Assembly: GCA_963920575.1 (NCBI GenBank)
Contig: OY986969.1
Coordinates: 24,219,434-24,283,433 of the forward strand
Direction of reading: 5' to 3'
Source: Narthecium ossifragum
Taxonomy: Eukaryota > Streptophyta > Magnoliopsida > Dioscoreales > Nartheciaceae
Length of the DNA stretch: 64,000 nt
Position 1 is the stretch's first letter. The number at the start of each line of letters is the position of its first letter. The notes under the pieces were generated by a model. It did not search any database. It saw only the letters and a list, made by a program, of their open reading frames with translations, and was not told the DNA's origin. Shown piece by piece: positions 35,801-49,120 of this stretch. The translations under genes and the position numbers were made by a program.

Positions 35801-38800
35801 TGTTTGGGGGAGTACCTGACCTCAGTATTGATTTCTTTGTGTAATAGGTGATCACCCGATCGATCAACTAGCTTCGGAGTGAGTTTCGGATCCCGTGATT
35901 TAGCGTGTGAGCACCGACCTCCATTTTGAGATAGGAGTTACCTCCTGCAAGGGTTTTGTGTGAATGTTATGATGTGTTTGCTATATAATTATGTTGATAC
36001 TATGATATATGTATGTACCATAATATTCTTGTTGTGTTCATATGATGCTATATATGTTATGGTGATGGCTTTGATGTGTTTAATACTTGTTGGGCTGGTT
36101 GAGCCCGTTGTAAGCTTATCTATGCCATGTTATAATTCCTACATGTATATGTGATGAGAATTAATTGATTATTTTATTGATTGATTATTTGTTTATCGGA
36201 CTTGTGCATGCATGCTAGGAATGTTGGATTCGGCTTAGAGCCGTGAATCCAGAAAATTGAATTATCCTGAATTGTGATTAGGCTTAGTCAGATCTTGTAG
36301 GTGGACTAGTCAGAGTTAAGAATTTTAGGAGTCGTATCAATGACTAAACAAATGGATTGGATCTTCATCTGTCGATCTGGGATTTGATCTGACTTGAGGA
36401 CTTGTGTTGAGGATGTTTTCCCTATAATAATATACTGAACCTTGTATAGAGTCTAGAGGAGTCCGGGCGTGAGCATTGATGGCCGGACGCAGTGATTATG
36501 CGTGTAAGTCTCAGCCAGACTAGCCAGACCTATTAAGACCCAGTATAATAGGATAGATTTGGTGTACACCAGTATCCTAGATTGTTGACAAGAGACTCCT
36601 AGTGGGCTTCGAGCTCATTCTTTGGGTTTTGTGCAGAGGAGGACATTCAGGTAGGCCCGAGACCAGCGCACCCCATGGAGATAATGCACAGTGATGAGGT
36701 GTCATTCTATACTCATCTGATTGAAAGTTAGTTTTGTAGTAGGTGGAGAGATGAACGTTGTATCCCTATTCTTTTGTACTCATTACCTTGACTCTCAATT
36801 TTATGTATAATGATGTTTTGTATATGCTTGATTTTGGAGGACTTGTATATTGTGATATAGTGATTTGATTATTATGTATTTTGATGATTATATACGTATG
36901 TAGATGATATCTGATGGATTTTAATATATGTACCAAAATTACATGTGAATAAATGTTATGGGGTGAAGGTGTCCCCAGAGGTTAGAATTTGTTGAAAAAT
37001 ATTGGTTGATTGTTGTAGCTTGTGTTATATAGTCATGTTGACGGGTTGTGTATTGAGAATTCACACGCTCGTGTCCAAAGATCATGCTGAAGTTTTAAAC
37101 ATTTTGAGGTAAATTTGGATGTTAATTGGGGCGTGACAGTGGCAGTTGCAGTGACCACCAAAAGGTCATCAATGCTTTTTCGTTTCTAAAAAGGCTATTT
37201 CTGTAAAGAAAATCCTGAAATTAAAACCACCAAAACCATCTAAACATTTCGGTTTGGCCTTATCAAAACTGACACTTCAAACCATGGTTAAAAAGAAATT
37301 GCAAAGGCTAGTAATAGTAAAAAGCTGGTAACAGACGCTTACGTGCACATGCTCGCACTATGGAGCTTACATAGTCGGACTTTCTTGCAAAGGCCTTTCC
37401 TGAAGCCTCAGTATACCGCATGTTTGGCTTACTACGAATTGAGTGGATATCAGTCTGCAAGATACAGAAAATGTAGGACTGATAACATAGCAAAAGCAAG
37501 TGGGAGAGTATCATTACAAGAAAGGCAAATATTGAGATACAAAACAACTCGAAGTTCATAATCAACCTCAATAAATGGATGGTGAGAATCCGGGTAGTAA
37601 CATGCAAGGATAGCCACAGCCGCTTCTCTGTAGGCCAACCTAAGCTTTAATTCCGCCGGCATTTCCTTACTGTCTTCTTGACCTGTCTCAAAGGTACCTT
37701 TTTGCTGCAAAGATATAATTCCACATATATTCACAACAAGGGTCAGTTCCGATGAACTCAGTAAGTGACTGTAATGATGAAAGAGTTTGTCATGTCAGTT
37801 TAAACTGAATGGTACAAAAGTCTACCCTCTTTAAGGCCTCTAATAATTCTTCCCGTCCAATGTAGTCCAAATCCTTTCTTGCTGTCAAAATTCCAGCCTC
37901 ATTCCTGACCATGAACTTCATAATTGTCAAATATCTCCCATGCATAGTGTTAATCTATACAGGTAAAGGTCTTGCAAGTAATTACAGGATGTTTTGCAGC
38001 TCTGCTCCTGTAAAATCTATTGTAAGCTCGGCGATTTCCTGTAAAAAACCTTCTTTTTCCTTTTCTGACCTGAAAAACTTATTCTTAGCATGCACCTGTT
38101 ACATCCATATGTGAAAATCAGATCTCAAACAGCACTGAAGAAAATGAAAGACTGTATTTGCAGAAATTAGATCGCCTCAATGACTCACCTGCAATATGGC
38201 CAGTCGTCCATCTTTAGATGGGAGGCCAACTCTAATAATTTTGTCGAAGCGACCTTTTCTTAATAGGGCTGGATCCAGTATGTCCAAACGATTAGTTGCA
38301 CCTATGATTAATACCTGAGAGCAATAAACAATTCCATAGTTGCAACAACATTTAGTAAATCCAGCAGAACAACTGAAAGATATAAGATATAGTTTACCTG
38401 GGATGTTGATACTTTGAACCCATCCATCTCAGTTAATATCTGAAGCAGACCTTGCTCCCTCTCAGCACCACCCTGATTAAATCAAGCAAACTTCAAAATT
38501 ATTGCTGATGCAGTAAACAATGCAGCGATAATTTTCAATTCTGAAAACCATTGAAAGAGCAAGTATTGACTAAACAAGAAAACAAAATGGGCATGGATAT
38601 CTCTGGCGTAAATAATATTAGGTAAAGCGCATCCATCAGACTGCATCTAAATGTTCATGAGCATTTAATTAAGTTAGACAAATAGTATAATGGTCTTTAA
38701 GTGTTTCATTTCACTTCATAATAACAGTAAAATGGCCCAGTCCTTGACTTTCCATTGGAAGCAGCTTAACTGCAAGTAAAAAAAAATTTAAGCTGTTGCA

Positions 38801-41800
38801 ATATTTTTCTAGTAATACTCACACACGCCGACATGCACACTACCATAAGAGCAAAAGGGTTCATGCAGTTCCTAAACTATCCTGGGGAGTATGTTAATAT
38901 GGAATATGCATGATGCCTAAAGAAATAGCTAGACAGCATCTCACCCCTCCAATATCGGGTCCACCACGCTTGCTGCCAATTGCATCAATCTCATCAATGA
39001 AAATAATAGATGGTGCAAATGATCTGGCACTAGCAAAAAGATCCTTCACACGAGCTGCAGCAACACCAACAAACATCTGATGAAATAAATCTTCTATCAG
39101 CAAATGCAAGATCAAGTTCATGTGAACAATATAGTACCAAGATGCAACCTAAGCATTTTATAACAGAAACTTGCTAAAGAAGCAAATAACCTTTAAAACG
39201 TAAAGATATAGGTGACATTACAACAGAATTTAAAACCTTGCATTCCACTTTAGTTGACAGAAAGGGAAAAAAAAGAACCAATCAAAAAGGTTAATTCTGA
39301 AGTGCAATCGTGCACATACACGAAGGAGAATCTCTCACAGTATTCGTCATGGAGATGATAATTCCCAATCAGTGCATGGAAGAAGTTGAGTCTTCAGTCT
39401 CAGTGCTTTTAAAGTATCTCTTTGTGGTAGGTTGAAAGTGCTATACAGAAATTCAATCCTAGAGAGTGGCCCTATAGATATGTCTCTGTTGTAAGAATGG
39501 CAATATTACCTTATTCTGGTGCCTTCTTAACAGTGATCTCCACTGTTTCGGAGTAATAATAACTCAAAAACAGCTACAAATTTGCTAGAGGTTATTCTAG
39601 AGAAAGAGATTGTAATCCTACCAAGATAAGCTATGAATCTTACCAAGTGAATTGACCCAAAACATACTCAAAGAATGAAATTTCAGATAAATACTTGTAT
39701 AAGCACAAAAGCATAGTAATGAAATAAGCTAGGATAATGAACCTTGTCAATGAGACTTTCCTATAGCATCATGATATACAAAAATTTAGAGAATATAAAT
39801 AGTACTTACCTCAACAAAATCAGTTCCATTTGCAGCAAAGAAAGGAAGGCCTGCTTCGCCAGCAATGGCTTTAGCTAGCAACGTTTTCCCAGTTCCTGGC
39901 GGTCCGTGAAGGAGGACGCCCTTTGGGCAATAGATGCCCTTGTCTTGAAACTCTTCATCATTCTTTAGGATTCGCACAATCTCTTGCAGCTCCCTCTTTA
40001 TATACTCCTGACCAGCAAAATCATCAAATGTGACGCCTGTAGTTTCTTCTGCTGATATGAATTTCGCCCTGGACAGTGCAATGGATAAAAGCCTTGAAAT
40101 GCCATCCAGGTATGCAAGCTAAACTAGATAATTAAGCTCCTCAACCTCAAAAGCACGATATTATGAACTTCAGATTAAACTCAAAGATTCTTGGTTGAGC
40201 AGCCAAGATATTGGCTGTATCCTGTTAGTCAGATGCAAATTTATCACTGAAATGTAGCCCTTGCGATTCAAAATTCTGGATTATAAGAAGATTGCTTTTC
40301 GAATTCAACATGTAATTAAACAGATCAAGGAAGTCCAGGATTGGGCGGCATAAGAACTAAGGGCAGGGTAACATATGGGAACCTCTATTGGCTCTATCAA
40401 GAACACCGCTCTCATGTTTTCGAATGGGATATATTTGGTGCTAGTCCAAACACCACCTTCCTAAGCTCTTCAGTGGTCACCACCAGGCAAATAGTTGGTT
40501 GATAGTTAGATGGAAATTCAGCTTCAAATAATATTGACAGTTTCTTGATAGATGTGTAACGCTGGAGTAGAAACTATTCGCAGATGGAATATCTGGCGAA
40601 TGTGGAGTCCAAATATCAATTCCAACAATGAACCAACAGGTCTCCCTGATTGTGTAAATTGACCAAGTATTCTCTTCAGGAGTTGCAAAACTGAACGAGG
40701 AACGCTTGAAATTTCTAGAAGAATGTCAGAAAACACTTCCTTCAACTTTGACACCACTAACCAGACATACTAATTTTCTCTAATAATCATAAGCAATAAA
40801 TTAAATGCACAAATACATTATAGGACTATACTGAATTGAGACCCGAGCACCCTTAACTGTACTCTTAATCATGCATAAGCTTCACTCGATTATGCTCATG
40901 CATAAATTGATACCTGTCTTGAATGCATTTCAAAAACTAGCTACAGTTTTATAATCTATGTTTATCTTCCATAAAGTTTAAAAAAAAAACTGCATGTACA
41001 GAAAGCATCATTTCAGATCAGTTTTCGAGAAATAAAAAACAGGAGCTAATTATATGACCATTCATCAGATCTACCTTTATACCTACCGGCTTTTGCCCAA
41101 AGATCCAAGTGCACGGCGCTTAAGGGGCTGCCTAGCTGGTTTTGTCGGAGTCCCCAAGTCGCAGGGTATTAGTTTGGAGTAAATAGGTCTTGCCATACTG
41201 TCAATCCAAAGGTACATAGCAATCGCAAGCACAAACCGCATAGACCATATAACAGCAGTGGCAACTGTGGAGTAGACTTCAGCAGGAACGGACTTAACAT
41301 TCAGAACATCAACATTTACAAGTTGCCCATGCAACTTCTGCCAAACATCATTCCAACCATCAATTGGCATTCGATCAACAACATGTCGACGAAATACAAT
41401 TTCCTTCCCAGAATCTATGTTTGCCTCCCCACTTCTTCCATCTTTGTAATATGGTAAAATCACTGGATGGAATTAATTTCATAGTAAGTGAGAGATAGAC
41501 AGAAAAGGCAACTGTTGAGACTAAAACATAACAGAAGAAACACGAATGGTCACCTCTTATGCCTAAACCAAAAGGCCTGACTACATATTCAGAATTACAA
41601 TTTTACTTTGCATGAAAAGTATTTGGAACACCGAAATGGTGATTGTTAAGAGATATAACACGCATCATCAAACAATGGAAGTGTCAACAGCGTGAGGTAT
41701 GTCACTAGACCAAATCATTGAACCCAAAAGCTCCAAAAGGAAGCAATGGCATGCGGAAAAGAGAAGGAAAATATTAAAACAACACATGGACAGCAATAAT

Positions 41801-43329
41801 AGGACGTAATACCAGTGGTATACATCATTCCACAGCACCGTGTCACCTGTACAAGTCCAAATAAGTTCCATGCTTTCATTCAAACAAGTTATATCATCAC
41901 TAATTACGATGTACATGACAGAATATTCAAGATCTAAGATCAATGGATTCAACAACTCAGTGAGCATGACATCAACTGCATTTTGTAACCTAAACTTAAA
42001 AAGATTTAAGATATGGGAAACTTACCAGAAATGGTTTGGCCAAAGTTCGAATACTCCATGAACTGAACATTATTTGAGTTAAGAAGCCTAAAAAATTCAC
42101 TATAATTAATCCTGTGAGAGTTCTCTGGATCCCACTCTGTTCCCTTCAACTTTCCTTGCAAAGTCAACAATGCCCTGCTCCAACAAGAAGCCATGATGAG
42201 CTGCCTCTCCAATTGTAAATTTGCCTTATCCTCCAATTTTTCCAACTTGTCCACGCGTTCTCGCTCTGCGTCCTTCAGCTTCTAAAACACATGTATGAAA
42301 CACTTCAAAGGTAAGAAGTGCACCACATGTCCCTGATTTATGATTAATATGATAGACATCGTGGGTATAAACATAGGTCCAGTATAAGAGATTCATGCAA
42401 GAGAACTCTATCCAAGTTTTTGTCACAGATGTTAATGCAAGAATGTCTCAATTTCCACTGGTTCAACCCATAACCACATAATTGCCCTAACAAGGGAACA
42501 TCCTACATAATTGATGAAGAAGCTCGTGTCTTGATGGAAAGTAAGGAAAAGAAGATGACACACATGAGGATAATCACATGCAGTCGGTCTCATCGATACA
42601 GACAACTTTCAGATTCCAATGCAGAAATGGGAAAAATAAACAATATACATATATGCATGTCCTAAATTCTCCTCCAAATTAAGATCAAAACAGCCAATAC
42701 ATTCCGATGAATTATATGGTGATTGTATAAGTTGTCCATTTTGTATAACGGAGAAAATGCATTTTGAGTCGAAAAGCACATAGCTTCACACCAAGAACTG
42801 TAGAGCTCGCACTTCCTAAATTTAAGGAATAAACTGAGTAAATAAGATTCAATGCAGGTAATGGATTACTCGCATACCAGGAACAGGAAAGTTTCAAGAA
42901 AGAAGATTAAGAAAGAAAGATACAAGGAAAAAACCCTATTTAGGATTCAATGCAGCTAATAGCTTACTCGCATATCAGGAACAAGAAAGTTTCAAGAAAG
43001 AAAGATTCAAGAAGAAAACCCTACTTAGATAGAGACCGCACCTCGAAGAGCCGAGAGGATTCGGCGTCCTCTTCTTGCATCACCACCGCGGCCAAACCGT
43101 CTCCACTGGTGGCGTTTACATAATAGCTCGAAGATCTCGAGCTCCAAACCCTAAAGAGGGGGTTTTTGAACCGATTTGAGCTTTTGGTGGTGGTCGTGGT
43201 GGAGAGGAGCTTCTTGAATCGCCGGTACAACGGAAGAGCTCCGTGGAATGGAATAAACGGGAGGAAAGGAGACGAGGGTTCGAAGAGTGGGGAGAGAGAT
43301 GGAGGCATTGGAGAAGGCGACGCCATCAT
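32817..43329 (-). CDS. FTSHI4: FTSHI4, protease-dead chloroplast FtsH-like AAA-ATPase
   Basis: Sixteen exons, in transcript order: 43329-43042, 42281-42026, 41462-41087, 40068-39810, 39076-38945, 38472-38398, 38314-38189, 38095-37986, 37904-37826, 37704-37567, 37454-37343, 34553-34390, 34281-34176, 33971-33895, 33205-33062 and 32960-32817. They total 2,586 bases in frame, 861 residues, close to Arabidopsis FTSHI4 (At5g64580). After a transit-like start comes a membrane segment ([20 protein letters not shown]), Walker A GPPGTGKT, pore motif MFVG, Walker B IIFIDEID, and the second region of homology with GRFD. The zinc site HEXXH is replaced by YREAAV, so proteolysis is not expected. In Arabidopsis the protein is essential and belongs to the FtsHi/Ycf2 import-motor complex at the inner envelope; that role is inferred here. 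Intron 11 (2.8 kb) contains a solo LTR. The intron 10 donor (GTTGAT) is weak. ATG 43326 is an equally possible start. Confidence 0.9.
34869..37138 (+). mobile_element. Solo gypsy-type LTR in intron 11 of FTSHI4
   Basis: About 2.27 kb from TGTGACACATCCCGA to GGGGCGTGACA, the termini typical of Tekay-like LTRs, with no internal region. The last 350 bases match the LTR fragment at 23691-24031. The flanks GTTGG and GTGGC do not form a clean 5-base duplication, so the left edge is uncertain by a few bases. It runs opposite to the gene. Confidence 0.7.
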
Positions 43330-45402
43330 CGTCTTCCCTCGCCTCACTGCCTTGGAGAAACGTTCGAGTTATCCATTCGAGAAGGGGAGAAGAGAGGGTT
43401 TTATTACGGGTCGGATCTTCTCTGCATCCGAACCCGATGTTGGAAAGAGAAGAAGAGTACCGGATTCGGATCGGAAAAGCCACGTTACCCTTTGGTGCGG
43501 TGATCCGCCGGAACCACAATAGCTTAGCCTGATAGCCCAGGCAGGCCGGTTAAAGGGCCCATTGGCTAATGGGCCAGATCGTTCAGGATATCCAATTCTT
43601 TTGCAGAATCTTCACATAGTCTATGGTCTATGGAGCAATCCAACACTAGCCGAGTGATGTGCATCACCTTCTCCCTTTCTTCTTCCTGTATGGCTGTATG
43701 CATCCCTTCTCTCCCAGTCTCCTAAGCCCATCCTAATGGCATTCCATGATTTCTTTATTTGAGTATATATCTTGTATCCATTGGCTTGATGGTTTCTTTC
43801 TTGGTGTGCGAGCTGGGATCGAAAACGGCCTTCACGTTATATTCTTTCTTGGTGTGCGAGTGCGAGCTGGGCATCGCGCATCTCGACCAGCTTGTTCTCG
43901 CGCAGCGAACACTGACTTTGAAGATAAATCCTTTCCTGACTGAAGGTGATGCTATTTGATCGGTGATCATAGGAAGATAGCATAAGCAGCTTACTTCGAA
44001 TGCTTTTTATGAAATCTTCTTTCTATGGCTCAAACCAACGTTCTTCCTTACTTGAGGAGAAAGATCTACAGTGTGGTGACGCTCCAGCCCACTTTGGGAT
44101 AAATAAGGAATGCATTTTCTTCCTAGTTCCTAGGAAGGTCAAGAGCTAGCACATTAATTGAAAGTCTAGTTATAGGGTGGTGGGCCGAGAATAGATCGTG
44201 TCAACAAAAACGATAGAAAGCTCAGTTGAAGGATCTATTTTAATCATACTATTATATATCTGTTATTGACTGCTAAATAATATTTGGATTCTTTCTTTCT
44301 TTCCAGTCGGAGGAAGAGGATGGTATGAGCCAAAGCAGGTGCATGGTTATTCGATCTTTTCTCTTCTTTCTTTCATTTTAATTTAAGCAGCAAAGTTACA
44401 GGAAAGGATGATAAATTTGCTGCTAGCTATGATGACAAATTTCGTGTTTTAACCAACATTTTCTGTTTCTTGAATCGCTTGTATAAGTTGAAATGGATAT
44501 GAAGATTGAAGAAGGATGCAGTAAATCGCAGCTATAATTAAGCAATGGAAATTCAAATGGAATGGAGATTTTGGAACAGTACGTAAACGAAAAGGGCTGA
44601 TGTTGACTCGAGAAGAATTCGCCATGTATCATGGATGATTAATACTACACTCATGTTGATAGTTTGTACAATGTGTAAAGAATTTGATTAGTATTGTAAA
44701 AGTTGTCATAGCCAATGATATTGTTGTTACTGACCTTTGATCAGTATTGTACAAGCTTTCACAGCCAGTGATGTTGTTAATTAATGACAGAATAAATGCT
44801 ATATATTGTGTGCACTGATAAATTATAAACATCTCCCTCTAATTTTGATTTTTTTTTCCCCTTGTGAGCTCTTGCATATATACCACTCGACAAAGACCAT
44901 AACGCACCTCGGAAAATATTTTTTCCTGTGGTCTTAAATAAGATTTTTTTTTAAACAAAGATTAAAAGGGCCTGCCTTAAATAAGAAACATAGAAGGGGT
45001 ACAATGAAAGATCAATAAAATCAATACAATGGACCGCAATTACAACAGCACGGGAGAAATGGTACCCAAAAAACAGAGATTAAACAACCTTGGTACAAGC
45101 ATTTTACAAAAATCTTAGCCAGTGTCCCCCCTAAAAGTTTGCCAACCAATGAAATAGCCCAATAACGCTAGCAAAAATCATCACAAAACTTGTTTTTTTT
45201 ACAAAATCCAGTTCCAATGCCAACCTTTGCAGAGTTCTGATGCTTGAGAATGAATCTCTGGAATAACCGATGATGGCGGTCATCGTTCATGGAAATTTTA
45301 ATAGACCTGCCTATTCTTCAGTTGTTGCTCGAATATATGGAATTCCCTCCCTGCTAGTACATCTGTGTTAGTAGAAATCGCAAAATAGCTTCCTGTCATG
45401 CA
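43330..45402. other. Intergenic region between FTSHI4 and the O-fucosyltransferase gene
   Basis: The first few hundred bases are the promoter side of FTSHI4. A short local duplication of 'ttctttcttggtgtgcgag' occurs at 43796 and 43841. The rest is AT-rich, without a gene that I can recognise. Confidence 0.5.
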
Positions 45403-46113
45403 TCACAACTTGGTGCGGCAGATGCACTCAGGAAATGGGTTCTCATAGAAGGATTCTTCAGTCCTAAGCCGGTTTCGACCTTTAACACCAGGCATGGAAC
45501 CATATCTTTTCCTGGGAGCTCCTTGCCTGTTAGTCAAGGATGATTACGATTTTGAGTTGCCAACTACAAAGAGGTTTCGGTTTACATCAATGGAGATGGA
45601 ATTATCCTCGACTTTATTGTTATGAACACACGTTTCCTGCCACAAGATGCTAATGATATTACCTGGATTTATGAATTTGAGTCACAAGTGATGATAACAT
45701 CGAAGCCTCATTCAGCTCTCCTTTTTCTATTCTGTCGAACAGAACCACCAATTCTTTCCTGCAAACAAGTCGGAGTTGGCAAAGGAAGTTAGAGAAAACA
45801 GGTTGAGCTGTAACAACAGAGATGCAAAGGGAAAAACCAACCTATATGAGAACAGAAACTATTCTTCCCTGAAAATTGTTGCGACGAGTAGCCACGTCAT
45901 ATTTTATAAGTCAGCAAAACAACTCGAGCTACTTTCCAAACTTCCGATACTTCAACACTCGAACAGAGCTACCTTATATTGAGGGGGGTCAATTGCACCC
46001 CCTCAAATTTATTATTACTTCACATAAGACATAACTATTGAGCTAATGCACCCATTGAAAAATAATAAATGACACCCCTGCCTCCATGTAATTGCCTCTC
46101 TCAAAAAGAAAAT

Positions 46114-46147
<34 letters not shown>

Positions 46148-49120
46148 AAACCACCACTAACTTTTTCGTGCAAATAATTATTTGATTTATTGCATCATAT
46201 ATATAAATTGAACTTTTCAATTGGTTAGTGCTCACAACATATCAAAATAGTATGATTTAATTTTGATCATGATTTGGCTTATTTTATATGTGATTTAAAT
46301 TGCAATATTTTTTTCACATGATTTTTCTTTGACCCCGCTGATTGAAAGTTCTGGAGCAGCCACTGCTCAATATCCATTTTCTAAGGATGAGCATCACTCA
46401 ATGAGAGCTTGGCTGTCCATCACCTAATTTTAACTACTAGCACCCCTCTTTCAGTGATCCACCAACAGCATTTCTAAAATACTGTTCGACTGATGTCTTC
46501 GAAGGGAGATTTGCAATAGAAAAACAATATCACTTAAACATCATTTTGTGAAGGGCATACAGAGTAACCCTGCCTCTAACATTTAACAAATTAGAATTCT
46601 AACCTTCACATATAGACAGGAAAAGCGGTGCTGAGTACAATAATGTCTCAGAAATAAAGACAAAAATGCCAGCAAATTGGACAGACTATTGCAAAAGATG
46701 TAGAATGCATGAAATCAAAAAGCAGAACCTGTCGGGGTTGATTGTCTTGCGGTGGCCTAAGAACCTCCGGTGCCCCTCAACAGCTCTTGCCATGTTGCCT
46801 GTATATGAGGGGACAAAAACATCACTTTCAACTGATATTATGTAATCTAGAGCTGCTGACTGTGATGCGTGACCGGCAAACTGCTTCAATTCCTCTGCTG
46901 TTGCTAATGCTTCCTGCAATGGAAAATATATCACTTCAATGGGATGGGGTCTGCATCATGCCTTCAAAACGGATCCTGTAAGCTAAACGTCAGCATTACC
47001 TTGAAAACCAAGTTTGGGAAGCGAGATCTCAGATCCGAGAGGTAAGTTTCACCTCCAAATATATCCCCTGCAGCAATATAAACCCAGGTGGAGGAAGAGT
47101 AACCCAGAGCTCGCAGGAATATCCCAACCTCCTTAGGAGTAAGAGGACAGTAACCTCCGATCCTTTGTTCAGTTGAGTTTATGTTCTTCAACTTCCAATG
47201 GCTTGTATTCTCTCTAGAATATGGAACTGAAACTTGTTGGTCCACGAAATATAATGACACAGAAACAGTCAACTTGCTAGAGAATCTTGCCTCATAATTT
47301 TCAGTGCTTCGGCTTCAGTGCCAGTCAGCCCATAAGTACATCCAGTGAATGCAAGCATATCCTTTTCATAACGCAGATGAAGACAAATATAACGCCCGTG
47401 GGACCTCAGCCGCTCCACTAGCTTCTGTAGTATCAGCGTGATGTAGGCTCAGAACCTAATTTACAAGATAAGAGATCTCTTAAATGCACTTTAATACAAA
47501 TGATAGAGATCTCTTAACAATATTATAGTGATCCAGATTGGCATGGCAGCTCATACCCTTCCCAAGTCCTCAATTGGAGGAGAAAATCGAAGTGCATGAT
47601 ATAGAGCCCGACATCGCAACCTTTGGATGTCCAGAGGGAGGCCGTTGTTCGCTAGCCTAGAATCAGACTTAGGAACATGAATCACCTGAAACCAATAATG
47701 ATTTATAATCACAGCTCATTATGAAGATTAACTTGATCATGTGTTTAAGTACTTGATTTATACAAGTTTTAAGCTACAATATTCGATTGCAGTAGTCAAC
47801 CAGAAGGGGGTTAGATAGAAAATGCTTCATCAATTAGATGAATTAAATCATTTCCCTCATCAACTCCATCTACTACTCATAAGGTGGTATATCAATCAGC
47901 TACCTGATAATTCTTCCATAGCGGGGATAGCTCCTCATAATAGCTCATACCAGACCAGGATGTAAAGTGCTTACGGGCCCTAGGAACCGATTCCAACTCC
48001 TTGGGTAACTCTCGCACTATATGCACATCCCCTTGTAGGGTACTGATGAAATGGGCCTCATCAAAAACGTCTGAGAAAGTGCTGTTTGGATGTCCAAAGT
48101 TATAGAGAAGCATATAAGCATTTATCTCATATAATCTCCAGTATTAAATGCAAGGAACTTATAGCGAACCTTGAGTCTTGCCAAAATGACCGCTTATCCA
48201 ATTGAGGAATTACTAGTGTGGCATTCATTATACGAGCCACAGCAACCATATCACTTATCTGTGAACAAAAGATGTTAAGGAACCATATTATATATACAGA
48301 AAAGGATATAGGAAATACAAAAACGTGGATCATACACAAGCAAAGATGTTCATATTCTGATTCTAAAGACTTACACCAGTTCGCATTTGATTGAGTCCTC
48401 CATTACTCCGGACTGTTAAAAAGCGGCCCAGGTCCTGGGGAGCTGAAAGATATGCTATGTTGTGATCTTGAATGATGTACTGGAAGGTAATGCAAATGTC
48501 CACAATATACTGTACGAGCGTCGATGAATGAATAATGATCAGACAGAAACATATCTACCTTTATATCTATTTGTCGGCTTGACACATTGGTGAAAGCCAT
48601 ATCCAGAAGAAGACTCCCACAATTTCTCATCGATGAACTGCAAAAATTTACAGCTAACATCGTTAATCAGCTGTATGCCAGTATGCCAAACTTCTAATTC
48701 AGCAATAATAATCAGCACTCAGCAAAGAAGGCTGGCAAGGATCGAAACAATAAACAACGAGTAAATTTTCTCCTTTAGTAATGAAGCGTCTACTTATGCA
48801 GCAGCGATGCAACGCGAAAGTATATGCCATTCTAATATCCACAAGAACAGTCCAAGATCTCATCTTTCCGAGAATAGAACCCATAAACAGGAAAAAGGAA
48901 CAAAACCCATATCTCCAAATCACCCATAAATGAAGATTTTAAAGGGAAAAATAGAGATCGGGGAACGGGGAACCTTGGGAGGGTCATCAGAGAAGAAGGG
49001 CTTCTTCCGCTCGACCTCATCGATCTGCCTCTGCGAGAAGAAAAACACCACAGTGGAGAAAGCGAGGAGAAGCAGCACGTAAGCGGAGATCGGAGAAGAA
49101 GATGGGAAACGGAAGCCCAT
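45403..49120 (-). CDS. O-fucosyltransferase family protein (plant PF10250 type)
   Basis: Eleven exons in transcript order: 49120-48974, 48637-48559, 48442-48375, 48258-48170, 48081-47904, 47685-47557, 47424-47291, 47213-47000, 46913-46729, 45758-45663 and 45526-45403, giving 480 residues. It is a type-II membrane protein: a short cytosolic start, then one helix ([17 protein letters not shown], about residues 12-28), then a lumenal catalytic domain. Family motifs appear in order: [106 protein letters not shown] and [13 protein letters not shown]-sugar transfer in the Golgi is expected; the acceptor is unknown. Intron 7 uses a GC donor (AG|GCAAGA at 47290). Upstream codons are open to 49336 but look like 5' UTR. 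The 970-base intron 9 carries a (CT)n run and a degraded repeat. Confidence 0.88.
46115..46146. repeat. (CT)16 microsatellite in intron 9 of the fucosyltransferase gene
   Basis: An uninterrupted CT run of about 32 bases. Confidence 0.95.
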
